Below are positions 54,047 to 64,000 of a DNA stretch of 64,000 bases, piece after piece (position 1 is the first letter of the stretch; each line of letters opens with the position of its first letter). The notes beneath the pieces are model-generated. The model saw nothing but the letters and a program-made list of their open reading frames with translations, had not been told where the DNA came from and made no database searches. Source of the DNA: Diorhabda sublineata (Eukaryota; Arthropoda; Insecta; Coleoptera; Chrysomelidae); NCBI RefSeq assembly GCF_026230105.1, contig NC_079478.1:16383653-16447652 (forward strand), in the 5' to 3' direction. A program made the translations under genes and the position numbers.

Positions 54047-55624
54047 TATAGAGGAAGTCTTATAAATAATATCGATTTCCAATGTTCACTTTGTTTCTGT
54101 ATTAAATAATTATACAAAAAGAAAGCTTAAATATTCGGGTAATTTTATATTTTCGCGCCTCCTCGTTTTTTGGTTCTAGAAAATCGAAAAATCATCCGAT
54201 TTCGATGAATTTTTTTTAAATCTTCGTTTTTACGGCGGATTTACGAAAAAAATTATGGGAATAAAAAAACGAAAACTTATATTGGTTTCAGGGCTTCAAA
54301 TGTTTATATACACTCACTCACGTATAATTGTTGATAACTTTTTTCCAAATAATCAAATGAAGTTGTTGAATTGTATTTTTTCTCATAATCTACACATAAA
54401 AATGAACAAATTGAAAAAAAATTCTCTTAAAATTGACCTTTAATCACATATAATCGTTTTTACCTTTTTTATTAAGTAATCAATACAGTTATATGAACAA
54501 AAACATTCTTAAAATCAACTGTACAATATTAAAAGTTAATTTTGAATAATTGAAAATTTTCACCATTAAAAAAATGGTACCTGTTAAAGAGAATTTAAAG
54601 TCATAAAACCATATAAAATCTTCAAGTGAGATATTTCCATTTTTTTTCACATTTTTTTTCGCCGTAAAAACGAAGATTTAAAAAAAAATTCATGAAAATC
54701 AGATGATTTTTCGATTTTATACAGCCAAAAAACGAGTATAAAATTACCCATTCCATTTAGCGTACATGCAAAAAAGTTTCTGCACCGCATTTTCAAAATC
54801 TGAATTTGGATTAAAATTTTGTCATGCATCTAAATAAATAGTAATCTAACGGTGCAAGGTCAGGACTAAATGCTGGATGTGGTAGGAACTCACTATCGCA
54901 TCAGCGCTGTATATGGTTTAGAGTTGTTTTGTTGTAAGAGAACCAGCTTTAGTTTAACTAAACTTGGATATTTCTCATCAGTTGTCCACTCTGTACTTCA
55001 GCATTGATAGGCCGACAACTGAAAAGATTTCGAGGTACATTGACTTTCATAATTCAACTGGACACACAACAAGACTTTTCGCTCGAATCGAGCTCTCTTT
55101 GAGACGGGTTCAATACGTCTAATAAGATGATAATCTTTAGCACGGCAAAGTGCTGTGTACCCAGCTCTACTCGAAAATTTGTATGAATCTCGGTTGAATA
55201 CCAATGTATGGTATGTACGGTATCTTTAGAACGTCCAAGGGATTTCTATAAACGGCGAAAGCTGGTCTATTCCACTGAGCGCGAATGATCCTCGAATATC
55301 AAATCTTATCTATTGAAACGAATAAACCAACACTGTAACGTTTGTTCATTAACTGTGTTTTTCCTTTCAATTTGACATTTTTTTCTGCACGGCTGCTTTA
55401 AACCTTTGCTTTCAATAATATCTTAACAATAGAGGAATGCTAGATTTATGCACTCTATACTATTTATTATAAAAACGTACTACAAAAGAATAATTAAAAG
55501 AAAGTAAAGCAATTGTATTCTTCATAGAATTGGAAACTACTCTTAACACTTACAACACACGTGAATTGTCGCATAGGAATTTACACATATGAAAACCAGC
55601 ATTACTTTTAAGACACCCTCTATA
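54047..55624 (-). mobile_element. mariner element, family M2 copy 2, with nested MITE
   Basis: Terminal inverted repeats: tatagaggaagtcttataaat at 54047 and, inverted, tatagagggtgtcttaaaagt at 55624. The sequence matches the 42488-43496 copy at both ends and through the coding part (about 55450-54850), including the 'gtgcaa.gtcagga.taaat.ctgga' region. Minus-strand coding text is more decayed than in copy 1. A 613-bp foldback element sits inside at 54137-54749. Confidence 0.8.
54137..54749. mobile_element. 613-bp foldback MITE with 4-bp target duplication
   Basis: Inverted arms of about 100 bases: left 'gggtaattttata...tcgttttttgg...aaaatcgaaaaatcat' to 'aaatcttcgtttttacggcg', and the complementary right arm (about 54655-54749). 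The 4-bp attc flanks both ends (54133-54136 and 54750-54753). The interior is AT-rich with no coding capacity. It interrupts the mariner copy, so it is younger than that insertion. Confidence 0.88.
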
Positions 55625-55629
55625 ATTCT

Positions 55630-56860
55630 ATTTGTCGAAAAAGAGTCAGTGCATTTTAAATCGGTTTGCCGATTCTTTGCCGATATTCTTGAAGAGGACA
55701 TTAAGAGGAATAAAATAGAAAAAGTAAAACCATATCACATATGTGGGGGAATGTTCTCCCTCACCACACACTCTAAAAGGTTTGCCTGACTCTTCCAACA
55801 AAAAAAATTTGTTTGTGTCAATTTTTCCTGAAAGAGAATGAAAGTTTTTATCGAATATGCTCTAGACAAACCATTTCATAACCACGGGAGAAAACATTAT
55901 TAAATTTTTATAATAATAATAATTAATTTTTTCCCGCTTTGCAAATCTATGCGAACTCGGTTCCCATAGTTTTGAATTTTCAATTTCCATTGGCTTTTAA
56001 GATTGATAACTTCTGGACTATCAATTGACTGTTTTAGTTCAAAAACGAACCGAAGGATTTATTTGATTGATTATATTAATTTAGGAGTAACTTTTCTAAC
56101 AAGTATAATCGATGAACTATTGTTTGTTAAATAGATGCAAAATAGATAAATTTTCACATTCCATATTTTACCAGAATGAAAGAAAGTGTGCAATTCACTT
56201 CAATTGAAAAAGTGGATTGTGAACAGCTTAAAGCTCTGAATAAATCATAGTTTATCGATTTATTTTTTCTGTTTCTACGTATCTCTTCGACCGACCAGTT
56301 TTTATACGAATACCGATTAGAGATTGAGGAGAACGTTTTAAATTATACCTCGTCAATTTGAGTACACGTATACCTTTTTTTCTGATTACATATATCCCAA
56401 CGATATTGGTTTGATTTGATAGTCATTAACCGCTATTTTCCGTTTCCATTATTGGAAAATTTTTACCCGTCACTTGAAGGAAAAAAAATCTTGCTTGGTA
56501 AATCAGTACATTTCCTTCGGTTTTGGATATGACGATAGATGAGAGAACAAGACATCCTTTTGTTGAATTTAGCTCGATGTAACTCTCGTTTATATATGTT
56601 CCAGACCGTTTACGAAAAATAGACTATATATAAAAGGACTAGTCCGTATAGAAGAGGACTGAGGATATTAGTCTATATGTTTAAAAAGCTTGTCTTTTAA
56701 TGAACTGTCTGGTGCGTTTGTAATAGGTCTAGTCTATTTATATACGGCCCGGTTGCAACTACGCCATATGTATATTTCTAAAATATTTATTATAGAAATG
56801 AGTTATACATAAAAATACGTACGTAAAGAATACAAATCAGGACATTTCATTTTTTTATTT
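55630..56860. other. No gene recognised
   Basis: AT-rich; a 66-codon ORF at 55589-55789 overlaps the mariner end and has no domain. Confidence 0.3.
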
Positions 56861-56864
56861 GTTT

Positions 56865-57450
56865 GTACAACTTAAGCTATTATGGCATTTAGAATTACAT
56901 AATACATTACCTTTTTGGACAAGTACATTTCTTTGATTGACATTTATCCTTAAAATTACATTTTTTAAAACCTTGCCCATATCCTGACGATTGAGCAGTA
57001 GTCATCGATTTATGAGGGATTTACCTGTCTTCGGAAACTTCTTCAATTTTCAAAATGTTAGAAGGGCACTTACTAAATTCTGAACGGCTCTAGTATTTTG
57101 AAATCACTCCTTGTTTTGTTCTCAAGCGGTAAAACCCATCTTCTATGGCTTCCAGTACTACAGCTAAAACTGACATAGCATCTCCTCTGCCTAGATCGAC
57201 GTTTTGAATGGGAATTCTTACGGTTGATTGATATTATTTTCATTCGTTTTTGCCTGTAGCTGTAATCCATCATGAGCAGCTTTTCTCGCCATTGCTATGT
57301 TTCTGTTTCTAGTGCAAAAACTGCAAATATTTTTCGAACATGGGTTTCCAACATCGAAACCTTCACGGGATTGAAACAAGTACTGCTACTAAAATACTTT
57401 GTACAACAGCAAAAAACCGGTAAACTATCCACGTGCTTGGAAATACTGCC
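56865..57450 (-). pseudogene. KRBA2/Ginger-type integrase C-terminal relic
   Basis: Minus strand in order: PCSKNICSFCTRNRNIAMAR (about 57345-57285; C-x4-C-x2-C), HDGLQLQAKRM, then VDLGRGDAMSVLAVVLE and DGFYRLRTKQGVISKY (about 57200-57090), then SRSEFSKC, and finally a Cys-rich tail GFKKCNFKDKCQSKKCTC plus LCNSKCHNSLSCTNK (about 56985-56870). This series matches the C-terminus of KRAB-A-domain-containing-2-like integrase proteins, derived from Ginger-type transposons or gypsy integrases. The integrase core itself was not found. At least three frameshifts and a stop are present. Confidence 0.75.
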
Positions 57451-57699
57451 ATCGAGCATACGGCCTGAATCACAATAGTCCGTAAATGAACGGTCTATGA
57501 AATACCATATTTTTTACATACACCCAATTTAGACTGTATGTATACGACGAAGGAATTTCAATATAAACTATTTAACTAGCTTCTTCCCAATCTACCAGTA
57601 TGAATTTAAATAGAGCATCGCCATTAATTAACTGAACTATTGCACTATTGAGTACAATACTTATTAGAATCGATATCGATCAGTATAAAAAAACAAGAA

Positions 57700-58080
57700 C
57701 GAGAATATGTACGCCTGTCTCACAAAAGATCCCGTTCAATGTAGTCTCCTAAAATTTTCGTCGAAACAAGAATTTGTTAGAGTTATTAAGTCCATACAGA
57801 CGTGCTTAGGTGTATATTTTCGTACTTTCGAGTACGGAGTATATCTACGATTTATCGAAAAGGTAGATTCATCCATAAACAATATTCACTGGTTTTTACA
57901 AAAATATTGTACCTCTCTTTTATGTTTAATACGAAGAATCCTAAGTATGGAGGCTAATCTACCCCATTGGGTGAAATCTCACTTCGCCACTCATTGGAGT
58001 TTTATGCGGTTTTCCTGTAACTGTAACATGAACCAAATAGCCATCAACAGAAAATAATACAGCTGCAGTTGTATCCGCCC
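57700..58080 (-). pseudogene. Tc1-like transposase fragment
   Basis: Minus strand: FMDESTFSINRRYTPYSKVR followed by KYTPKHV (about 57880-57805). This matches the Tc1 block around the first catalytic Asp (FSDEST F....R....YRP.NTRY.P.Y). Upstream text is decayed and the second and third catalytic blocks are not present. The 116-codon plus-strand ORF covering this region is a shadow. Confidence 0.65.
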
Positions 58081-58084
58081 TTGC

Positions 58085-58490
58085 ACAACAATATGTGCTA
58101 TACTTTCCATAAGCTATTTAAATCGACGAACTATTTTGTTTTGTTCCCTTTATCTTCACTTTTTATTGATCCAATCATGTTGTAGGTAGGTAGACGCACA
58201 CACAGCAAGTGAGTATCACACGGAAAGTGAGCTCTTCCAAAAAATTACCACAATCCCAGATCTGCAGAGAAAAATCTCTCCTGAAATATCCCATATCCTA
58301 TACGAAAATGTCGCTTTTTCAACCAAAATACCATTCAACCAATCTCTCTCTAAGAAAAACAACATTAAAACATGAAAATTTGGGAGTAATAAATAAAAAA
58401 ATAATTAATTTGAATTATTAATGAGAGTTTCCCTCTCTACATCTAACAAATGCAGCAATTTCTCTCTGCATCCCAATATTCAAGACCTGA
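58085..58490. other. No gene recognised
   Basis: Short plus-strand ORF at 58209-58421 is low-complexity Ser/Lys-rich; nothing recognised. Confidence 0.3.
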
Positions 58491-58499
58491 AGAAATCGT

Positions 58500-59235
58500 T
58501 TACGGTTAATCACTTTTTAAGAATGTGAATAGTAAGACAAACAATTTACGATATCTGTCGGTCTGTTGGTACAGGTATTTCGTATGAAAAAAAGTCAGGA
58601 TCAGGCAAAAAAGCAAAGGATGCTAAAAAAGAAGAGAAAAGCTTGGGTTAAAGTGGCTCACGGAAAACTGGGAGGCATTTTTGTGGAAATTGGGCAGAAA
58701 ATTAAAAATCTAGAATAAATATTCTAAAGGAACAGCATGTAGTTCAAAAATCAAGGACATCGGCTCCCAAATATTATGAGAAGCAACAAATGGAACACAA
58801 ATCAAAAATTAGAAGTCTCAGTAACAACGAGTTTTCACCCGCTAAAGTTTAGAAATCATTATCGATGACGAGTCATATTTTACTTTTGACGGGAGTTAAA
58901 CGGTGACTTATTATTGTCAGTCGAGGTAAATTCAGAAGTGTATTTCAAAAGTCACATAAAGAACAAACATCCTGAAGGAAATTTTGTGTTTTGACCAGAT
59001 ATGGCAAGTACTCAATTTGCAAAGGAGGATGTGGGAGTTTTAGCAGAGTTGAATAGTGAGAAGTCTAGGAATGTGCCTAATGTGTTTCAACTGACACCAA
59101 TTGAATGCTTTTTTGTTAAATATTCCAAAGTTTGGGAAGCAACTATACATGACTATTTTGAGCAAACTCCGTCTGGGTGCCGACGATTGTTTCATAGAGT
59201 AAAGTGCAAATATTCAAAATTCAAAAAACAGTTTG
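58500..59235 (+). pseudogene. IS630/Tc1-type insect transposase relic
   Basis: Blocks in order: RTIYDICRSVGTGISYEKKS then GSGKKAK (HTH and GRPR-like linker), KTGRHFCGN, SAPKYYEKQQM, SLSNNEFSPA, IIDDESYFTFDGS (58858-58896, first catalytic Asp retained), then a deletion, PDMASTQFAKEDV (58997-59035, second Asp block), NVPNVFQLTPIECFF (about 59070-59115, usual N.PN.PQLRPIE.FW) and CRRLFHRVKCK. The 88-codon frame at 59001 carries the C-terminal part. Frameshifts and the internal deletion make it inactive. Confidence 0.85.
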
Positions 59236-59239
59236 TAAT

Positions 59240-60945
59240 TTTTTTGTTCCCACGCCCTTATCTCTAAATAGAAATGACTCAGTGGTTACTCTTCTGATCT
59301 CCGTACCAAATACGTCGTGGATCGATTTCTACAATTGGTTAGACCTTATATCGAACTTGTGTTTGTGTAGTATAACCACCTCGATGTCTGATTGCCTCCT
59401 CTTTCGTTTTTACGGTATAAAGTTGTAAAGTACGGCTTTCTATGGGTTTCAACCCATAGAGTAGCGCTGTATAACTAAAACCCTCTGGTATGTTTGAAAA
59501 GCATTTATTGAGAGAGACATACATGTAAAAACGTCAAAAGGAGAAATAATTAACTATGCAAGAACATATAACCATAAAATAGACAAACAAGGAATCAACT
59601 AGCTAAACAATACTGGAGATTGAAAGTATACTTAGTAACTTATTGGGTGAACACATTTTAAGATATTTTACCTTCAAGTTATTGTAATGTTAAATAATTT
59701 ACTTATTGTACGTATGTATATTAATGAGATTATACAGATTATGTCCGGAAAATATTTTTTTCTGAAGTGGCTGTACGTCGCAGCAGTAACACAGCAAACC
59801 CAGCCTTAATCTAGAGTGACAGGACATATGGATTAATACACGTCTTTCTCGGAGGGAGGTCAAATTCAAGATGGAAAAAACGTTCGACCACTGGTGGATG
59901 ATAAAGTTTTACGTGAGACTCAAAAAACACCAGCACAGACTTTCGCTTTACATCAGAATGCATTATTGTCGCTTGAGATATCCCAGTTGGACAGATAGCT
60001 AAGATGTTAATTTCCTTAAGTCTGAGTAAGCATCTTGTTGCTTCATTCTAGTGACTCATTTTCATATATACCACTCTTTGGTATACGGATATTGTTAAGG
60101 CAAGAGTTTGTTCAGTAAATATTTAAGCTCTTTATCACTTTGTCACATGCCTAAGTCACGTCTAAGAAAATTTATAATTTTCCTATGACATCAGTTACCC
60201 TGTGTACTCTGTAGCGGAGGGTGTTTTTCTTGGAGCTAAACTGATGTGACGGGACTTAAACTATTCAGTAGTATTTTCTAGCTTTGACATCATGGGTAGT
60301 AGTGATATTGGCCTAGATAAGATACTACATTTGGTGGTTTCCCTGGTTGAAAATCATATAACTTTGCACAAGCTAGGTACATACTCAAATCGGTATGTGT
60401 ATTAATAATATGCGCTAATTTAATTATAGCAGGAGCTTTCTCCGAGTTGATATTTTATTTAATAATTGTGGATATTTTCTTTGGTATTAGACGGACTGAA
60501 AATAATTGCGATGTTCTTTTCCACACGATGTCACTTTAAATGACAGTTATCCCGATATTTTCGCTCTTAGTAATGATGCTGGAAACCAAAAAGGGATAAA
60601 TATCTTTTATTATAAAATAATCTATCTTTAGTCATTTTCACACCCACGCCACGTTATGCATGTCATTTAATATAAATCACGGATTCAAAACAACGCTAAT
60701 TGAATCTGATTCCTGTTACATTATTAGTTCTAATTCTGTTTGCCATTATGAACTAACATATTTGTGGGTTTAATTGAAACATCTACGATGAATATGCATG
60801 CAAACAAATCTGAATTTTAGATTATATTAGACGTGTGCGATTTTGAAAGCAGAATTTGTGCGTCAACTTGGGAATTTACAGCAAAGCGAACGTTATTAAA
60901 ATATTAATATAGTCATATTTCATGAATAAGAAACATCTAAATTCT
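59240..60945. other. No gene recognised
   Basis: Includes a 61-codon minus-strand ORF at 59339-59524 and AT-rich sequence; no domain recognised. Confidence 0.3.
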
Positions 60946-60949
60946 AAGA

Positions 60950-61300
60950 ACTTGTTGTAATTCGGAGAGATGCGACTGAATATATAGTTCATCTCTACAG
61001 GTCTTCTAGACCCTTGGCTCCAATTTCTGTATTCTTCTCCATTTTCTTGGTTCTTTTGCTACTTTTCTCTAATCGATAATTCCTACCTCATCTATATCCC
61101 GGCTTCTTGTAGTTTCTTGTAGCTATTTGCTCTTTGGGCGTCTTCTGGTAATTTTCTCACCATCTCTTTCCTCCAGTACAATTCATACAAATTATTGCTG
61201 TGGAATTCTAGTAGTGGGTCCTAACCATCTTACTCTTTGTGTTATATTCGGCTTCTTGTGTATCATTATTAGTTTCAACGTTGTTTTTTGAAAAGGGGGA
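60950..61300 (-). pseudogene. LINE C-terminal tail fragment
   Basis: Minus-strand text in shifting frames: KSKMVRTHY, EEVGIID, KVAKEPRKWRRIQKLEPRV. It resembles the LINE tail (RL.WLGH..RM......, ....DLR..G....A.DR..WR.IV..A) but is highly decayed. It may be the distal end of the element whose endonuclease end lies at 62465-62752. Confidence 0.45.
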
Positions 61301-61368
61301 AATTGGCCATATTTTCGACGGGGGATATAAATATGCCTATAATCTGTAACTACTGTTTTATTCAACTT

Positions 61369-61665
61369 CTATGCTCTAACAGGATTGAGGTTTTGTGCCT
61401 TTCGTATATTGATATTTTTATGACGCCACAGGAGCCCTCCTAGCCAATCGGTACCGATCATTACTGCTTTGGAATTCACATTTAAATTATTCCAGAATTC
61501 CTTGACGCATATACGTAACACTTTTTGTGTTGTGGGTATCCTACATTGCATAAGCGTATAATATGAGAGACCAATGTCATTTCCTACGTTTAGTAAAGGC
61601 TTTCTACCCAATTTAGATTTTTTTCTTTGTTCTCCTCTAAATATCGTCTCAAAGTTCGACGACAA
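61369..61665 (-). pseudogene. pogo/Tigger (jerky/CENP-B-type) transposase N-terminal fragment
   Basis: The 98-codon minus-strand frame contains LGRKPLLNVGNDIGLSYYTL, then TQKVLRICVKEF, and TDWLGGLLWRHKNINIR near its end. This matches the CENP-B-type HTH segment of pogo/Tigger proteins (GR...F....E..L..Y...M......GLT...VR.LAY..A...., GK.WL..FL.RH..LS.R.P). One of the few frames here intact over a whole subdomain. The DDE domain is absent; the next residues end at a stop. Confidence 0.75.
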
Positions 61666-61699
61666 AAATAAACAGATTTTGCTTAAGTATCACTTACGA

Positions 61700-61995
61700 C
61701 ATTTATTGAGAGGCAAGTAAAAAAAATATCCTTAGGATATTTGATGTGTGGGTAGAAATCAAAACTATTTTATTTAATAACTTTAAATATAAATACTGAG
61801 GGACAGACGGTCAAAGAAACTGTTCATAAAAAGGATAAAACTTGTTTTAAAATAGTTTTCAATTTTTCCTACTGGAAATAAGGCCAAACGACGCTGATAT
61901 TTTTACGGTCAATCTACATTTTGTTTTGATTATGATATTCACAAATCACATTGAACTTTTTGAAACTAAACACTGTTGCGCTAGGTTAAAATGGG
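61700..61995. other. No gene recognised
   Basis: AT-rich spacer; nothing recognised. Confidence 0.3.
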
Positions 61996-61999
61996 CTTT

Positions 62000-62755
62000 G
62001 GCTACAGCAATACTGGCAATATTTTCCTCATCTTTTTTTGTCATAGTTAATGTTTCTGATGTATACAGATATCTTACAATTGTATCATACGCTATCTGAT
62101 TTTGACTGCTCTTGGTTTTTTTCTTTGAGTATTTGAGTATTATAAATTTGTAGATGTTACGGTTACTCCTATCAAATTGATTAATTTTCTGAAATTATAT
62201 TCTTTTCCATTTGCTCTCTATTTAGTATAATTGCTTTCATCTATGCGCTTCTCCATAGTGTTATTTTATATGCTCTTTTTTATCTCCAATTTTCTATATC
62301 TCTTTCTTCTTGTTTGTTGGATTGTATAATTGTCTCTTATCCTTTTTGCTTGATTTCTGTCATAAAGGTCTGCCTTCCACTCATCATGAAACCACTCTTA
62401 TTTTCTGTCTTTGACTTTTCTAAGTTTCACTGTTTGTTTGGATCATCGCCTTCAAAATCAATCCCTAATCCTTTTTAAACGATGAGTTTGTATCTTCTTT
62501 TTCAGTTAGCTTCGTTCCTACTTCATGCGCTTTCAGTTTTTCAATCTGATACTTTCCTTCTGTCTTGATTTTATTGTATGTCGGAAGTTCTTGTTTGAGT
62601 TGCGTCCCCACAGTCTTTAATAGGTCCAAGATGTATTTGAAAGGTGATCGATTCGATTTGATTTTATGTCTTATCTTCTGAGGATACCTACATTTTTTAT
62701 GAATGTGATCAAACGCTGTGCTTACTATTTTCATTTGATCATGCAAATTCAATTA
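62000..62755 (-). pseudogene. LINE endonuclease-RT linker fragment
   Basis: The 95-codon frame 62752-62465 reads MKIVSTAFDHI, HKKCRYPQKIRHKIKSN and KTVGTQLKQELPT, which parallels the end of the LINE endonuclease (STAF.H..IHK.TW.SPD....NQIDH....., with D.RS.RGAD..SDH.L). Further along, ENKSGFMMSGRQTFMTEIKQ and EERDIENWR parallel the linker (WFD.EC...I...N.AR.......R....Y...R). Catalytic residues are lost. The RT does not follow directly. Confidence 0.55.
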
Positions 62756-62759
62756 ATTT

Positions 62760-64000
62760 TCTGCCACTTTGGTTTCTACTTTTGCTTTCTGCTATCACGA
62801 TAAACTCTCGTATTTTTCCACTTAGGTCTCTTAGTGCAATAGAAATATCAGCAATTTATGTCTGTTAAGGATCAATAATTTTATATCGAATAGCTCCATG
62901 TTAATACTTCTGTTGACATTTTAGTTTGGGTATTAAAACCCTTGTCTCGGACTTATACCCATTTGAAAGTATAGTTATCATAGATCAAAACAACACTGCG
63001 CAAAGGTGGATTTAGAAAAGGGAGAATTACAAACTCAAGAAGATGTGTCAAAAATCCCTATTCTAAAACTCCCAAAAACAGGTGTTTTCGACTATACCGA
63101 TGTCTCCAAGATCTTAATAAGAACAGGCATAGTTGTATATGGGCCAAGAACCAAATGCGCCGAATCAATAGAAACTCCCCTAAGCGGAAATTCTAGACGA
63201 TGAAATGTCTAAATTAATTAGGCAGTAGACGGAGGACCGATAAAGCAAATAATCTATGGAAAAAGGGTATTAAGTTGCTTTTCATCGGAGCAAAACTAAA
63301 AAAGGAATCTACAGATTTAAAGATTCGACAGTAATCCTTGGAAACTAGAATCGTAAAATATCCAATGAATAAATAGACAAATAAACAGTAACAACCTATC
63401 TGAATGGACGCCTACTAGATGATAATTTAGAAATATTGAGGAGTATTTAATTACCTGCAGACTTTTGTTTACGTGCAAATTTCTACAACACCGTCCATTT
63501 CAGTTCTATAAAAGATTATTAATTTTTAAATAGAAATAATCAGGCAATTTAAAACAACCTTAGAAAAAGAATTTGCTCCAGTGGCGTAAAAAAATAGGGG
63601 AATAAAACTACAACTACAACTAACCCTGACAGCGCGCTACTGGTTAAATTTTTCCAAAGTTTGCTTATGTCAAAATATTACTTTATTAAGGAGCATATTG
63701 ATCACCAAATTTGGAAAAAAATTTGAAGGCGTTCTTGATTTATGGCTAATTTTTGATTTTGATTTAAAATTTTGAACACCCTATATCTCAGCAACTAGGT
63801 CCTGTAAGGGTTCGTATTCCTGTATCAAAATGAATGATTTATTGATATCTCTCTGTGGTAGAGCGTTGTCGGTCGAATATAGTCGAAGATTGAGACTGAA
63901 GAACTAACCTCTCTGAACCGTCCTAAATAATAGCAAGCATCAATACTCTGGGACTGTAGGAAGTGCATGACCTGTCAAGATCTTTCCGATAAGGGACAAA
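62760..64000. other. No gene recognised; repeat-like phrase near the end
   Basis: A 65-codon ORF at 63006-63203 (+) and its stop-filled continuation look like decayed coding sequence but were not identified. Around 63770-63800 the phrase 'ttgaacaccctatatctcagcaac' resembles the ends of insect transposons. Confidence 0.3.

Noticed and set aside
57707..58057. 116-codon plus-strand ORF
   Set aside because: It is the antisense shadow of a minus-strand Tc1-like transposase fragment with the recognisable FMDESTF block.

Overview
The window is AT-rich eukaryotic DNA that looks like an insect genome, possibly a beetle, though the order cannot be fixed from sequence alone. No intact protein-coding ORF longer than 142 codons is present. 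No bacterial-type genes, operons or CRISPR arrays are seen. Almost everything recognisable is decayed transposable-element DNA.

The only host coding sequence I can support is one exon at 35935-36056 (+). It has a strong polypyrimidine tract and AG acceptor, a good start context, and a GT donor. It encodes the N-terminal 37 residues of a neuronal calcium sensor (neurocalcin/frequenin-like, EF-hand) protein with an N-myristoylation signal. No other exon of this gene was found, so the surrounding sequence is most simply read as its introns.

Layout. 1-5.4 kb: degenerate short-period repeats, a (TA)n tract, mariner scraps and a Helitron-like end. 5.4-13.5 kb: five mariner-type relics, a perfect 84-bp direct duplication and a palindromic MITE. 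13.9-16.7 kb: a LINE reverse transcriptase, a Penelope-like (PLE) fragment and a LINE RNase H tail. 18.9-20.1 kb: a complete hAT MITE with a perfect 8-bp target-site duplication and another palindromic element nested in it. 23.4-25.4 kb and 43.5-45.2 kb: two opposed copies of a poorly characterised element with CACTGG ends and a Cys-rich protein. 25.9-26.9 kb: Harbinger remnants. 28.6-32.8 kb: Penelope GIY-YIG fragments, a hammerhead-like motif and a Crypton-like relic. 33.4-40.3 kb: gypsy-type gag (SAP domain) and LTR fragments, two Tc1/mariner relics, the host exon, and a pair of long inverted repeats bracketing that exon. 40.7-43.5 kb: piggyBac and mariner. 47-52.7 kb: Crypton-like relic, two LINE relics (one split by a foldback element) and a nearly full-length Tc3-like element. 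54-55.6 kb: a mariner with a foldback MITE inside. 56.9-62.8 kb: a KRBA2/Ginger-type integrase tail, two more Tc1/IS630-type relics, a pogo/Tigger fragment and LINE pieces.

The elements do not work together; they form a nested graveyard. The points with possible biological consequence are the inverted repeats around the start-codon exon (possible pre-mRNA hairpin), the CACTGG/Cys-rich element family, and the internally deleted Crypton-like copies with hairpin flanks. Family names come from remembered protein motifs, since no database search was possible.
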